A stretch of DNA of 64,000 nucleotides from Enterovibrio baiacu (GTDB lineage: Bacteria; Pseudomonadota; Gammaproteobacteria; Enterobacterales; Vibrionaceae): the NCBI RefSeq assembly GCF_004120195.1, contig NZ_SCHN01000008.1:65314-129313 (forward strand). Reading direction: 5' to 3'. The notes under the pieces were generated by a model. That model was not told the DNA's origin. It searched no databases and was given only the letters and a program-made list of their open reading frames with translations. Positions 1 to 10,203 of this stretch are shown here, piece by piece; positions within the stretch are counted from its first letter, which is position 1, and each line of letters begins with the position of its first letter. The translations under genes and the position numbers were made by a program.

Positions 1-1
1 A

Positions 2-1837
<1,836 letters not shown>

Positions 1838-1866
1838 ATAAATACTGTCGCTTCATGTTGAGCATA

Positions 1867-1893
1867 AACGCCAGTCTTTGACTGGCGTTTTTT
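1867..1893 (+). terminator. Rho-independent terminator of ligA
   Basis: A 9-bp perfect stem (AACGCCAGT / ACTGGCGTT) with a 5-base loop is followed by a T run, 30 bases after the ligA stop. Confidence 0.9.
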
Positions 1894-2294
1894 GTGCGCG
1901 GAAAACAACACATCAATAACGCCAATAATTCTTCTCGAGAAATATCATGACTCACCACTGAGTATCAGTGCTTTTATTGAGATTTAATTCTTTTGATTGG
2001 GATTGCTGTGTGTGAGGATTGTGCAGCTTTGATTATGGAGTTATTTATTTAAGTGATTGAATTAAATGGTTTTACATTCTTTGGTTTATGTTTTTATCTA
2101 AAATGGAGATCCTGATCACGAACATGGTTGGAACTTTGCACCGAGTCATATTTTTTTAATAACAAATAAAGTTCTCATTGATGTTTTTTCACGTGGAAGT
2201 AGGCTGAATACATCGGTTGAGGGAGAGTTCAATCGGTTTATAAAAATTTAAAGTGATGAATAATTTATCATTTTTTACGAACGAGTAATCAGAT
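1894..2294. other. AT-rich upstream region of porin 1, no gene seen
   Basis: About 400 bases without a credible reading frame between the ligA terminator and the porin leader. It is clearly more AT-rich than the flanking genes, which fits a regulated porin promoter with sites for OmpR-like or ToxR-like regulators, but I cannot place a -10/-35 pair with confidence. Confidence 0.5.
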
Positions 2295-2328
2295 CATTGC
2301 TTTCGGCGGCCAACCTTTAAAAGCAATG
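2295..2328 (+). promoter_or_regulatory. Conserved leader hairpin of porin 1
   Basis: A 9-bp perfect stem (CATTGCTTT / AAAGCAATG) with a 16-base loop that starts CGGCGGCCAAC. The same loop, the same stem position and nearly the same distance to the start codon (37 against 38 bases) recur before porin 2. One base pair differs by a compensatory change, so an RNA element in the 5' leader is likely. Confidence 0.7.
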
Positions 2329-2365
2329 GAATGACGTTTAGATATCCCTTTTAGGAGTTTATTCC

Positions 2366-3406
2366 ATGGAAAAAATGTTCAAACGTTCACTATTAGGTGC
2401 AGCAGTAGCAGTTGCAGCAGTTTCAGGTAGCGCAAATGCTGCGATTGAGTTGCACGGTCAGGCGGTTCAACTTTACGGGCAAGCTGCAGCTTCTTACCAA
2501 GTATGGGACCCATCAGCTTCTGGCGCAGAGACGAATGCGGGTGTTGAAGTTGAATCACGTATTGGTTTTAAGGGTGTTGTAGAGTTTGATGACTTTGCGC
2601 CTAACTTTGTTTGGCAAATCGAGTCAGGTAATGCGAACAACCGCGATAGTGGTACTGACCCTTGGAATAAATACCACGGTATCCTTGGTGGTCGCGATAC
2701 ATACGTTGGTCTTCAATTTGAAGATGTTGGTACAGTAACATTTGGTCGTCGTACTGTTGCAGTATACGACTACCTTGATTGGCCACATACAAACCCAGGT
2801 CTTGGTAACGTATTCGACTGGACCAATGCGATTGGGGCTGGCTACGAAGACCGCGCAGATAACGTTTTACGCTGGGATTCTGCGAACTTTGGCGGTTTCA
2901 ATTATCAAGCGACGCTAAGTGGTATGGGTTCTTCAACGGATGCTGCTGTTATCTCTCTTGCTGGTTCATACACCGGTGATAACTTTAGTGTTCATGGCGG
3001 CCACTACACGCAAGGCGAGTATGATGAAACTGCAGATGGCGCAACAACCCAGAAAGGCGACGTGAGCTATAGCTTGATTGGTGGTAGCGTATGGTTTGGT
3101 AAAGCAACCTTTACTGCTGGTTATAAAATGATGAGCAATGATCTTGCTAACGATGACCAAGATGCGATTTCTGTAACCGGTCAATACTGGCTAAGCGACA
3201 AGTGGCTAACTAAAGTTGGTTACGCGCAAACCTTCGAATCAGACCTAGGTACTGACAACGAGTCCACTGCAATCACTGGTCGTATTCTTTATGCACTTCC
3301 AAGCATGGTTTGGTATGCAGATGTACGTAACTATGAAATGCTGAATGACAAAGAAAATTCAGGAAGCGGTACTCGCTTCATGATCGGTACTGAATACTAC
3401 TTCTAA
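2366..3406 (+). CDS. Outer-membrane general porin, copy 1
   Basis: A trimeric beta-barrel porin for passive diffusion through the outer membrane (inferred from family features). The 346-residue product has a signal peptide cleaved after ...SANA, a mature start AIELHGQ, alternating amphipathic strands throughout, and the C-terminal aromatic signature YYF read by the Bam complex. The start ATG has the Shine-Dalgarno TTAGGAG. Roughly four residues in five match the porin at 6721, so the two are recent paralogues. It is followed by its own terminator and then a DUF2057 gene. Which named porin (OmpU, OmpT or OmpL type) it is cannot be told by eye. Confidence 0.9.
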   Translation: MEKMFKRSLLGAAVAVAAVSGSANAAIELHGQAVQLYGQAAASYQVWDPSASGAETNAGVEVESRIGFKGVVEFDDFAPNFVWQIESGNANNRDSGTDPWNKYHGILGGRDTYVGLQFEDVGTVTFGRRTVAVYDYLDWPHTNPGLGNVFDWTNAIGAGYEDRADNVLRWDSANFGGFNYQATLSGMGSSTDAAVISLAGSYTGDNFSVHGGHYTQGEYDETADGATTQKGDVSYSLIGGSVWFGKATFTAGYKMMSNDLANDDQDAISVTGQYWLSDKWLTKVGYAQTFESDLGTDNESTAITGRILYALPSMVWYADVRNYEMLNDKENSGSGTRFMIGTEYYF

Positions 3407-3443
3407 GCCGTGTTTCATTGAAGTTTAGAGAGTAGTCAAATAG

Positions 3444-3469
3444 AGCGAGCCGAACAGGCTCGCTTTTTT
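3444..3469 (+). terminator. Terminator of porin 1
   Basis: Stem AGCGAGCC / GGCTCGCT with a 5-base loop and six T. The same stem sequence terminates porin 2, part of the duplicated unit. Confidence 0.92.
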
Positions 3470-3594
3470 CTATCAACATTTTCTATTTAAATACGCTCAG
3501 GTAGATAGAGAGTTAGCAGTCGTGATGGTACAAACGCGTCAATCTTGCTGAAGACTAAGTCGTTCGGTTTTGAGTTAGCTAGAGGTTTTTCACA

Positions 3595-4245
3595 ATGAAT
3601 ATTATTAAAAGTGTTTTGGTATTAGCCGCACTATCTGTTTCTTCGGTTTCTTTTGCTGATGTGAACGTAAAATTGCATCGCGATTTAGAGTTTATGGTTA
3701 TCAATGGCGAAGAGCTTGGTTTTAATCTAGGTACGCAGAAAACGGCAACGGTACCTAACGGCCAGAATCAAGTGGTTATTCGAGTGAGTAAGCTTTTACC
3801 TAAGGGAAGTGCACACGAAAAATTTAACTCTCGTCCAATGGTTGTGACGTTTGATGCGAGCGACACAGAGCTAGAAGTAGTTCCAACACGCAGGATAGAA
3901 TCGTCTCGCGATGTGAGTGGCTTTGATCTAAAACCATCAATCGATATTAGAAGTTCAGGTGCAGTTGATTTTCATCAAGGTGTGTTGCAGCGAGGCCCTG
4001 GTGTTCTGCCCGATATACAACGGGATCTAGCGCTATTCAATAAAACAGAAAATATTCTGGTGGGCTCTGTTGCAAATCCCGATCTCGTTTTGAATGAACT
4101 TCCTATTGCTGCTTCAGTGCAACTGAAGGATAAAATTCAGGAAAAGAGCGGCAACCGTTTTATTTTGCTCCAGGCTGATTTTCTTAGAATGACACAAGAG
4201 CAACAGAAAAGCTTTCTATCGTGGGCTGTTCAAAATGTGCAATAG
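3595..4245 (+). CDS. DUF2057 (UPF0319/YccT-like) periplasmic protein, copy 1
   Basis: A 216-residue exported protein with a signal peptide ending ...SFA. The mature start DVNVKLHRDLEFMVINGEE is typical of DUF2057. The enterobacterial member YccT was reported to inhibit curli assembly (CsgI), but in Vibrionaceae the role is unknown. A conserved C-terminal block (FILLQADFLRM, then SWAVQNV) is shared with the copy at 7949. Each copy sits about 185 bases behind a porin, each with its own leader, so porin and DUF2057 may work together at the cell surface; that is inference. The leader just before the start is also conserved between copies (GTTAGCTAGAGG against GTTGGCTAGAAGG). Confidence 0.85.
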   Translation: MNIIKSVLVLAALSVSSVSFADVNVKLHRDLEFMVINGEELGFNLGTQKTATVPNGQNQVVIRVSKLLPKGSAHEKFNSRPMVVTFDASDTELEVVPTRRIESSRDVSGFDLKPSIDIRSSGAVDFHQGVLQRGPGVLPDIQRDLALFNKTENILVGSVANPDLVLNELPIAASVQLKDKIQEKSGNRFILLQADFLRMTQEQQKSFLSWAVQNVQ

Positions 4246-4276
4246 CATGTGACCGGAATGAATAACTTTCGATGAC

Positions 4277-4310
4277 AAAGAGGCTTTACTTGTAAGTAAA
4301 GCCTCTTTTC
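4277..4310. terminator. Strong terminator between convergent genes
   Basis: A 14-bp perfect stem, 4-base loop and T run on the plus strand. It lies between the ends of the DUF2057 gene and the minus-strand small-protein gene and could serve both. Confidence 0.9.
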
Positions 4311-4328
4311 CGTGTGGCTATTAATCTA

Positions 4329-4538
4329 CTATTGATTGCCCCAATTTCTCACGAAGGTACCATTTTCATATGTACACATCATAGACGGTACATAGTTTGT
4401 TGAGCCATCACTGTATGTGCATGTTACAAGCGGCCCCATTTGAGTTGCGGAGCCTCCGCTTCCATCGTTTGCATGTGCTGAGAAGTTGATCGAAAGCGAT
4501 AACGCTAGAATTGAAAACAAAGCCATCAATTTTTTCAT
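4329..4538 (-). CDS. Small exported protein, function unknown
   Basis: A 69-residue product I do not recognise. It has a clean signal peptide (MKKLMALFSILALSLS... to SAHA) and a mature part of about 45 residues rich in G, S, T and N. It has two cysteines, each in a C-T-Y context (TCTYSDGS and MCTYENGT), which suggests a duplicated mini-motif and perhaps one disulfide. The start is supported by the Shine-Dalgarno AGGAGAG seven bases upstream. It lies alone on the minus strand, convergent with DUF2057 copy 1 and divergent from gltX. Confidence 0.7.
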   Translation of the reverse strand: MKKLMALFSILALSLSINFSAHANDGSGGSATQMGPLVTCTYSDGSTNYVPSMMCTYENGTFVRNWGNQ

Positions 4539-4712
4539 TTGTTACTCTCCTATTGTTTAGCTCTTTGCGAGCCATATCACTTATCATGTTAGACGTATGT
4601 TGTGTTTTGTGATGAAAAATAAGATTTAATTTTATTCGTGATGATTCTAAGGCTTCTTTTTGGAGTATCGTATGGCGTTCCGTATGAGAAGATTCATGAA
4701 ACATTCTTATCA

Positions 4713-4741
4713 TTGTTCATGCGCGTCACACCGCTTACAAT
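4713..4741 (+). promoter_or_regulatory. Sigma-70 type promoter of gltX
   Basis: TTGTTC, 17-base spacer, TACAAT, about 60 bases before the gltX start. The rest of 4539-4801 shows no gene. Confidence 0.65.
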
Positions 4742-4801
4742 AGCGCCCTTACGGAGCTCTCTCCGCATCACTCTAATTTTGCCAAACGTAATAGGATTAA
4801 C

Positions 4802-6223
4802 ATGAACGTTAAAACACGTTTTGCTCCAAGCCCAACAGGCTTCTTGCATGTAGGCGGTGCTCGCACTGCACTTTATTCATGGCTTTACGCTAAACATACT
4901 GGCGGAGAGTTTGTCCTTCGTATTGAAGACACTGATATTGAGCGCTCTACTCAAGAAGCAATCGATGCGATCATTGAAGGTATGCAGTGGTTAGGTTTGG
5001 ATTGGGATGAAGGTCCTTACTACCAAACGAAACGCTTCGATCGCTATAACGAAGTGGTTGATCAGCTACTCGCCGAAAATAAAGCCTACAAATGTTATGC
5101 GCCAAAAGAGCTTCTTGACGAAATCCGTGAAGAGCAGATGGCTGCTGGCACTAAGCCGCGATACGATGCTAATCATCCGAGAGTCGTTGCGGCAAACGCT
5201 GAGGCCACAGAAAGTTCTCCTTTCTGTATTCGTTTCCGCAACCCGAAAGAAGGGACGGTAGTATTTGATGACAAAATTCGTGGCCGAATTGAAATCGCTA
5301 ACAGTGAGTTGGATGATTTGATCATCCGTCGTACCGACGGTAGCCCGACCTATAACTTCTGTGTTGTCATAGATGACTGGGATATGGGTATTACTCAAGT
5401 TGTTCGTGGTGAAGACCATATCAACAACACCCCTCGTCAAATCAATATCTACAAAGCGATTGGCGCAGCGGTACCTGAATTTGCACATTGCTCAATGATT
5501 CTGGGTGATGACGGTGCGAAATTGTCGAAACGCCACGGTGCAGTGAGTGTGATGCAATACCGTGATGAAGGCTACTTGCCGCAAGCGCTACTGAACTATT
5601 TGGTGCGTCTAGGTTGGTCTCATGGTGACCAAGAAATCTTCTCTCTAGAAGAAATGATCAGCTTATTCAGCCTTGAATCTGTGAGTAAATCTGCATCAGC
5701 ATTTAACACAGATAAGCTTCTTTGGTTGAACAACCACTACATCAAGACGTCTGAGCCAGAGTATGTGGCTAAATACCTTCAATGGCATCTTGATGCCAAA
5801 GGTATTTCAACGGAAAACGGTCCAGCTGTTGCCGATGTTATTGCTCTTGTGGGTGAGCGTTGCAACACATTGATCGAGTTGGCTGAGCAATGTCGCTACT
5901 TCTATCAAGATTTCGAAGAGTTTGAAGCAGGCGCTGCGAAGAAACACCTTCGCCCAGTTGCTAAAGAAGCGCTTGAACTCGCACTTGTTAAAGTAAAAGC
6001 GCAAGATGCATGGACAGTTGAAAACCTGCACGCAGTGATCGCCGATACGTGCAGTGAGCTCGATCTTGGTATGGGTAAAGTAGGGATGCCTCTGCGCGTT
6101 GCGGTTACCGGCCAAGGCCAATCACCATCGGTTGATGCTGTGATGGCATTGGTTGGGCAAGCACGCGTTGTTTCTCGTATCGAACAAGCTCTCGCATTTA
6201 TTGCTCAACGTGAAGCGCAATAA
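4802..6223 (+). CDS. gltX: Glutamyl-tRNA synthetase
   Basis: Charges tRNA-Glu with glutamate in the cytoplasm; essential for translation. The 473-residue class I synthetase has the usual length. The N-terminal FAPSPTG then HVGG (HIGH motif, residues 16-19) and KLSKRHG (KMSKS motif, near residue 240) are intact, as is the ...IEDTD signature. It has its own promoter and terminator and sits between the two porin-DUF2057 units. In Vibrio, gltX also lies near the flgT/flgOP locus, so the gene is in its ancestral place and the porin units are what was duplicated around it. Confidence 0.98.
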   Translation: MNVKTRFAPSPTGFLHVGGARTALYSWLYAKHTGGEFVLRIEDTDIERSTQEAIDAIIEGMQWLGLDWDEGPYYQTKRFDRYNEVVDQLLAENKAYKCYAPKELLDEIREEQMAAGTKPRYDANHPRVVAANAEATESSPFCIRFRNPKEGTVVFDDKIRGRIEIANSELDDLIIRRTDGSPTYNFCVVIDDWDMGITQVVRGEDHINNTPRQINIYKAIGAAVPEFAHCSMILGDDGAKLSKRHGAVSVMQYRDEGYLPQALLNYLVRLGWSHGDQEIFSLEEMISLFSLESVSKSASAFNTDKLLWLNNHYIKTSEPEYVAKYLQWHLDAKGISTENGPAVADVIALVGERCNTLIELAEQCRYFYQDFEEFEAGAAKKHLRPVAKEALELALVKVKAQDAWTVENLHAVIADTCSELDLGMGKVGMPLRVAVTGQGQSPSVDAVMALVGQARVVSRIEQALAFIAQREAQ

Positions 6224-6257
6224 CGCCAGATAGCGACTAATTACAAGCTCGCATTCG

Positions 6258-6288
6258 AAAGCCTCTCGTTTTTACGAGGGGCTTTTTC
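6258..6288 (+). terminator. Terminator of gltX
   Basis: Stem AAAGCCTCTCGT / ACGAGGGGCTTT (one G-T pair) followed by a T run, 35 bases after the gltX stop. Confidence 0.88.
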
Positions 6289-6651
6289 TTTCTCTAATGC
6301 ATGCAGGCAAGTAAATCGTTTGTTTCTGCTGCAATCTGCAATTCTCTTCTTGAACGAATTATGCGTCCGAGCTCACTTTACGCAGTTTAGATTTTCGTGG
6401 TTATGGATTAGATATTTCTGCTTGAGAAGGAAGTGTGTGACGCACCTCTTTTTTATGAGTGGTTATCTAAAAATTACGCTGATTTATAAAAATTCACATG
6501 GTTGTAAGTTGTTGTTATTAAGAGTTATATATCGTTTTAGATGTTAACTTTGAACTAATTCAAACTTCATTCAGCTGCGTGTTTTTTTTTAATCGATACG
6601 AATTAAGCTGCACATCGTTGATATATCGAATCAATAAATAAACACCGGTGT
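6289..6651. other. AT-rich upstream region of porin 2, no gene seen
   Basis: About 360 AT-rich bases. A 75-codon open frame at 6320-6547 has no ribosome binding site and an implausible composition. The region corresponds to the promoter zone of porin 1 in position and base composition, but outside the leader hairpin I see no long shared sequence. Confidence 0.5.
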
Positions 6652-6682
6652 CGTTGCTCACGGCGGCCAACTAAGAGCAATG
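6652..6682 (+). promoter_or_regulatory. Conserved leader hairpin of porin 2
   Basis: An 8-bp stem (CGTTGCTC / GAGCAATG, one G-T pair) with a 15-base loop ACGGCGGCCAACTAA. Against porin 1 the loop core CGGCGGCCAAC is identical, and a T-A pair next to the loop has become C-G. Confidence 0.7.
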
Positions 6683-6720
6683 AACTCTTCACCGGGAATT
6701 TACTTTTTAAGGAGTTTTCC

Positions 6721-7767
6721 ATGGACAAAACTTTTAAACGTTCACTTCTAGGTATGGCAGTTGCTGTTGCAGCAATGTCTACTTCTGCTAACGCAGCGAT
6801 TGAACTACACGGACAAGCGGTACAACTTTACGGCCAAGCAGCTGCTTCTTACCAAGTATGGGAACCGGCAGGTGAAGGCGATACAAACGCAGGTGTGGAA
6901 GTTGAATCTCGCATCGGCTTTAAAGGCGTAGTTGAGTTTGATGATTTTGCTCCTAACTTTGTATGGCAAATCGAATCAGGTAACGCAAACAACCGTGATA
7001 GCGGCACTGACCCGTGGAACAAATACCACGGTATCCTAGGTGGTCGTGACACATACGTTGGTCTTGATTTCGAAAACATCGGTACTTTGACATTTGGTCG
7101 TCGTACTAACGTTGTTTACGATTACGTTGACTGGCCACACACAAACCCAGGTCTAGGTAACGTATTCGACTGGAACAATGCTATCGGTGCGAGCTACGAA
7201 GACCGTGCAGACAACATGCTACGTTGGGACTCTGCTAACTACGGCGGTTTCAACTACAAAGCATCTTTGAGCGGCATGGGTACAACAACTGATGCAGCTG
7301 TAATCGCGGTATCTGCATCGTACACTGGCGAAAACTTCAGTGTTCACGGTGGCCACTACACCCAAGGCGAATATCAGACAGACAAAGCTGATCCAACAAC
7401 TAAAGCGGGTAACGTAGATTACAGCTTGGTAGGTGGTAGCGTTTGGTTTGGTAAAGCAACCTTCACTGCAGCTTACAAAATGATGAACAACGACCTAGAA
7501 GGTAAAGTTGATTCTCAAGACGCTATCTCTGTGACTGGTCAATACTGGCTAAGCGACAAGTGGTTGGCGAAAGTAGGTTATGCAGAGTCTTTCGAATCTG
7601 ACAAAGCAACTGAAGACAACTCTTCAACTGCAATCACTGGTCGTATCCTGTACGCACTACCAAGCTGGGTACTGTACGCAGACGTTCGTAACTATGAAAT
7701 GTTGAACGACAAAGAAAACGCAGGAAGCGGTACTCGCTTCATGATCGGTACTGAATACTACTTCTAA
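6721..7767 (+). CDS. Outer-membrane general porin, copy 2
   Basis: A 348-residue beta-barrel porin, paralogue of the gene at 2366, with the same signal peptide plan (cleaved after ...SANA), the same mature start AIELHGQ, and the same end ...MIGTEYYF. Differences cluster in loop-like stretches (bases 6860-6890, 7290-7400 and 7590-7625), as expected for surface loops under diversifying selection. The start has the Shine-Dalgarno AAGGAG. The third positions are strongly biased to C and A, more than in copy 1, which fits very high expression. Confidence 0.9.
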   Translation: MDKTFKRSLLGMAVAVAAMSTSANAAIELHGQAVQLYGQAAASYQVWEPAGEGDTNAGVEVESRIGFKGVVEFDDFAPNFVWQIESGNANNRDSGTDPWNKYHGILGGRDTYVGLDFENIGTLTFGRRTNVVYDYVDWPHTNPGLGNVFDWNNAIGASYEDRADNMLRWDSANYGGFNYKASLSGMGTTTDAAVIAVSASYTGENFSVHGGHYTQGEYQTDKADPTTKAGNVDYSLVGGSVWFGKATFTAAYKMMNNDLEGKVDSQDAISVTGQYWLSDKWLAKVGYAESFESDKATEDNSSTAITGRILYALPSWVLYADVRNYEMLNDKENAGSGTRFMIGTEYYF

Positions 7768-7806
7768 GCTGAAATTTTTCAGATGTTAAGTAAGTGTTAA
7801 TATTAG

Positions 7807-7833
7807 AGCGAGCCTTCTTGGCTCGCTTTTTTT
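7807..7833 (+). terminator. Terminator of porin 2
   Basis: Stem AGCGAGCC / GGCTCGCT, loop TTCTT, seven T. The stem is identical to that of porin 1. Confidence 0.92.
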
Positions 7834-7948
7834 CTATATGTACCTGTGTTCAAAACTGGGTTGAATTTTAAAAGTCGATATTACATAGACGCGTGGATTT
7901 GTGTTAAAAGTTGAACGTTAGTTTTAGAGTTGGCTAGAAGGTTTTCTA

Positions 7949-8608
7949 ATGAAATTTTTAAAATATGTTTTCGCGCTAGTAGCGCTGTCAGTATCTTCAG
8001 GTGCGGTTGCAGATGTGACCGTCAAATTGCACCGTGACCTTGAGTTTATGGTGATAAATGGCGAAGAGTTAGGCTTTAACTTTGGCACCCAAAAAGAGCA
8101 AGTATTGCCTAATGGTCAAAACCAACTTGTCATCCGCATGAGCAAGCTTTTGCCTAACGGCAGTTCTCATGACAAATTCAACTCTCGTCCTATCGTTGTG
8201 ACTTTTGATGCGAGCGACACCAAGTTTGAGCTTGCACCAACACGTAGAATCGAGTCAGAACGCGATATTAACGGATTCGATCAAAAGCCTTCTGTTAAAA
8301 TTGAAGGTGCAAATCAAGTTGATTTTCATCAAGGGATTTTGTTAAGAGGCCCTGGCATTTTGCCTGACCTTGCTAGAGACTTAGCCCTTTACAACAAAAA
8401 GAATGGAATGCAAGGAAGCGTGCAAACCGTTGTTGAAGCCACAGAGGTTGCAGCTAAGACAAGCACTCCTGCCATTGCTACAAAAGCCGCATCAGCATCT
8501 TCGGTAGACACGAATAATTCTTTTATTTTACTCCAAGCTGATTTTTTACGTATGTCGCCAGAGCAGCAAAAAGCTTTCCTATCTTGGGCGGTACAAAACG
8601 TAAAATAA
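7949..8608 (+). CDS. DUF2057 (UPF0319/YccT-like) periplasmic protein, copy 2
   Basis: A 219-residue exported protein, paralogue of the gene at 3595, with a signal peptide ending ...AVA and a mature start DVTVKLHRDLEF. Before the shared C-terminal block it carries a divergent Ala/Thr/Ser/Val-rich linker (bases 8405-8515) that looks like a flexible tether and replaces a different linker in copy 1. The function is unknown. The gene follows porin 2 with the same spacing as in the first unit. Confidence 0.85.
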   Translation: MKFLKYVFALVALSVSSGAVADVTVKLHRDLEFMVINGEELGFNFGTQKEQVLPNGQNQLVIRMSKLLPNGSSHDKFNSRPIVVTFDASDTKFELAPTRRIESERDINGFDQKPSVKIEGANQVDFHQGILLRGPGILPDLARDLALYNKKNGMQGSVQTVVEATEVAAKTSTPAIATKAASASSVDTNNSFILLQADFLRMSPEQQKAFLSWAVQNVK

Positions 8609-8638
8609 CATTGATGGTTGAATAGTTCTTCGAGCAGA

Positions 8639-8664
8639 GGCTTTGTCATCGACAAGGCCTTTTC
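8639..8664 (+). terminator. Terminator of DUF2057 copy 2
   Basis: Stem GGCTTTGTC / GACAAGGCC (one G-T pair), 3-base loop, four T. Confidence 0.75.
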
Positions 8665-8791
8665 TAGATTAAGACTCTTGGTCATCAACGATGTAAGGCA
8701 AGATTAAAGTTGATAGCTGACGAAACTGTCATAGTAACTCAACGTCTAGTTATACCGCAGGGGTATTCTTTGAGTGTCAAGAGTTTGGAAA

Positions 8792-8867
8792 TGGCGCTCC
8801 CACAGGGACTCGAACCCCGATCGATCGCTTAGGAGGCGACTGCTCTATCCTGTTGAGCTATAGGAGC
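8792..8867 (-). tRNA. tRNA-Arg, anticodon CCU
   Basis: A full cloverleaf is readable on the minus strand: acceptor GCTCCTA / TGGGAGC, D arm GCTC / GAGC, anticodon loop CTCCTAA (anticodon CCT, reads AGG), T loop TTCGAGT, discriminator G, and an encoded CCA end. The length is 76 bases including CCA. Confidence 0.96.
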
Positions 8868-8870
8868 ATT

Positions 8871-8899
8871 GGCGCTGCAAGGTGGGATTGTGCAGCGCC
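8871..8899 (-). promoter_or_regulatory. Hairpin leader abutting tRNA-Arg
   Basis: A perfect 9-bp stem (GGCGCTGCA / TGCAGCGCC) with an 11-base loop ends three bases before the tRNA 5' end. There is no T run, so it is not an obvious flgT terminator. It would form the 5' leader removed by RNase P. Confidence 0.6.
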
Positions 8900-8906
8900 G
8901 AAATTC

Positions 8907-8934
8907 AGTATACCTAAATACGGGATCAGGTTAA
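8907..8934 (-). promoter_or_regulatory. Probable tRNA-Arg promoter
   Basis: On the minus strand TTAACC, 16 bases, TATACT. Transcription would start at about the first base of the hairpin leader. Confidence 0.55.
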
Positions 8935-8947
8935 GGGGTATCTGACG

Positions 8948-10081
8948 TTATTGAGTGTGTTTGGTCACCATATCACCAATTTGTACACTTGAACCGAGTT
9001 CCACTGGCGAGATAGAGATTTCTGACGAGTTTTCATACACGCGTGTGACGGTGAGTAGCATGTCACTTTTCTTGAGTTGGGTGCGGTGCGTACCGTATTG
9101 GTCGGTAAAAGACGCGTTATGCCACAATGACAACTCATCACCATACTTCACACCATGAACACGTCCGGCATTAATTTGCCCTCTCTGACCGTTAATTTGC
9201 ACGACTTCTGGTGTCGTTGCACGGCACGCCAAATGCGTTTCTAAATCTAGCAACACGTTTCTGCTCATTCGCTGCGCCATCTCTCCGTAAGCGGATGTCC
9301 AAAAACGGGCGGTTTTGGTATCGACTTTGCTGTGTCGCTCAAAAGGCCATTCGGCGATATCGCGATACAGGTTCTGATAAATCACGTCTCCCGACTTTCC
9401 GTCTATCACATCGACAGACAATGCCAATTGTCGGTTGGTTTTGTCTTTTCTTAATACCTTGGTGTCGATCGTTGCCGACATGTCAGTGATGTTTCCAACC
9501 AGCAAATATTGAGCGCCAGTGTCTTCGGCAATCATAGTGGCAACATCAGGCTGGGCAGGGGAGATGGCATGAGGCGTAATGCCTTGAACCACAAAGCTTT
9601 GTGCTTGCGTTTCAAACTGACGTTGAAGCAAAACGGTGAAGTCATCACCGAAGCGGAAAATACCGCCGAGTGCGGCATGATCCGGAGACACAATGTCAAA
9701 ACGCCCCATCACAAGCCCTTTTTTGTATTGGTTCTTGTGGCAAGCATTTGCCGTCGGGTAGATATCAACCCGAGCAGTCAATTTTATGACGCCATCAGAT
9801 TGCTTCGATTTCAATACTTGGATATGGCGGATTTCATTCCCGCTGAATTGATAGTCGTTGCGGGTCTCTTTGAGGTAAGGACGGATGGCTGTTAGGCCCG
9901 CGATGTCGGCACCAGAGAATTTTATTGCCTGATAAATGGCGTCTTCAAGCGCGCGTTCTCGTGCTTGGTCTTTGTTCTCTAAAATGGTGCTGACGCCAGT
10001 GACTTCATACCATGCCGCGTTGGCAAGCGGTGCTGAGAGTGCAATACAAGCAACCAATGGCTTAAGAATTTTTTTACGCAT
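8948..10081 (-). CDS. flgT: Flagellar H-ring protein FlgT
   Basis: A periplasmic protein that builds the H ring around the LP ring of the sodium-driven polar flagellum of Vibrio and helps place the T ring and stator (known for V. alginolyticus). The ATG at 10081 gives 377 residues with a signal peptide MRKKILKPLVACIALSAPLA cut before AWYEVTG. An in-frame TTG five codons upstream lacks a ribosome site. The N-terminal domain (ENKDQARERALEDAI) and the C-terminal beta domain (INAGRVHGVKYGDEL) are typical. It is divergent from flgO-flgP, as in Vibrio. Confidence 0.93.
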   Translation of the reverse strand: MRKKILKPLVACIALSAPLANAAWYEVTGVSTILENKDQARERALEDAIYQAIKFSGADIAGLTAIRPYLKETRNDYQFSGNEIRHIQVLKSKQSDGVIKLTARVDIYPTANACHKNQYKKGLVMGRFDIVSPDHAALGGIFRFGDDFTVLLQRQFETQAQSFVVQGITPHAISPAQPDVATMIAEDTGAQYLLVGNITDMSATIDTKVLRKDKTNRQLALSVDVIDGKSGDVIYQNLYRDIAEWPFERHSKVDTKTARFWTSAYGEMAQRMSRNVLLDLETHLACRATTPEVVQINGQRGQINAGRVHGVKYGDELSLWHNASFTDQYGTHRTQLKKSDMLLTVTRVYENSSEISISPVELGSSVQIGDMVTKHTQ

Positions 10082-10099
10082 AGCCCTGATATCCAATAG

Positions 10100-10117
10100 T
10101 AGGTATAAAAATTGCTA
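10100..10117 (+). promoter_or_regulatory. Weak sigma-54-like element toward flgO
   Basis: AGGTAT...TTGC with GG and GC exactly 12 apart (10102 and 10114). The -24 half is poor. It would give a leader of about 160 bases. Confidence 0.28.
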
Positions 10118-10185
10118 GACCAAGATACATCGCAGTAAAAGCGGCAACGCGGTTAGCAATACATTGCGCGAATAAACCGTATAGA

Positions 10186-10203
10186 TGCAAATAATGTTCC
10201 CAA
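10186..10203 (-). promoter_or_regulatory. Candidate sigma-54 promoter of flgT
   Basis: On the minus strand GGGAACATTATTTGCA: GG and GC are spaced 12 and the -12 is TTTGC. It lies about 105 bases before the flgT start. The rest of the flgT-flgO gap holds an inverted repeat ATTTCAC / GTGAAAT (10230-10255), a possible operator. Confidence 0.42.

Noticed and set aside
6320-6547. 75-codon open frame before porin 2
   Set aside because: No ribosome site, AT-rich promoter region, Phe/Leu/Arg/Cys-rich product without a pattern; the matching place before porin 1 has none.
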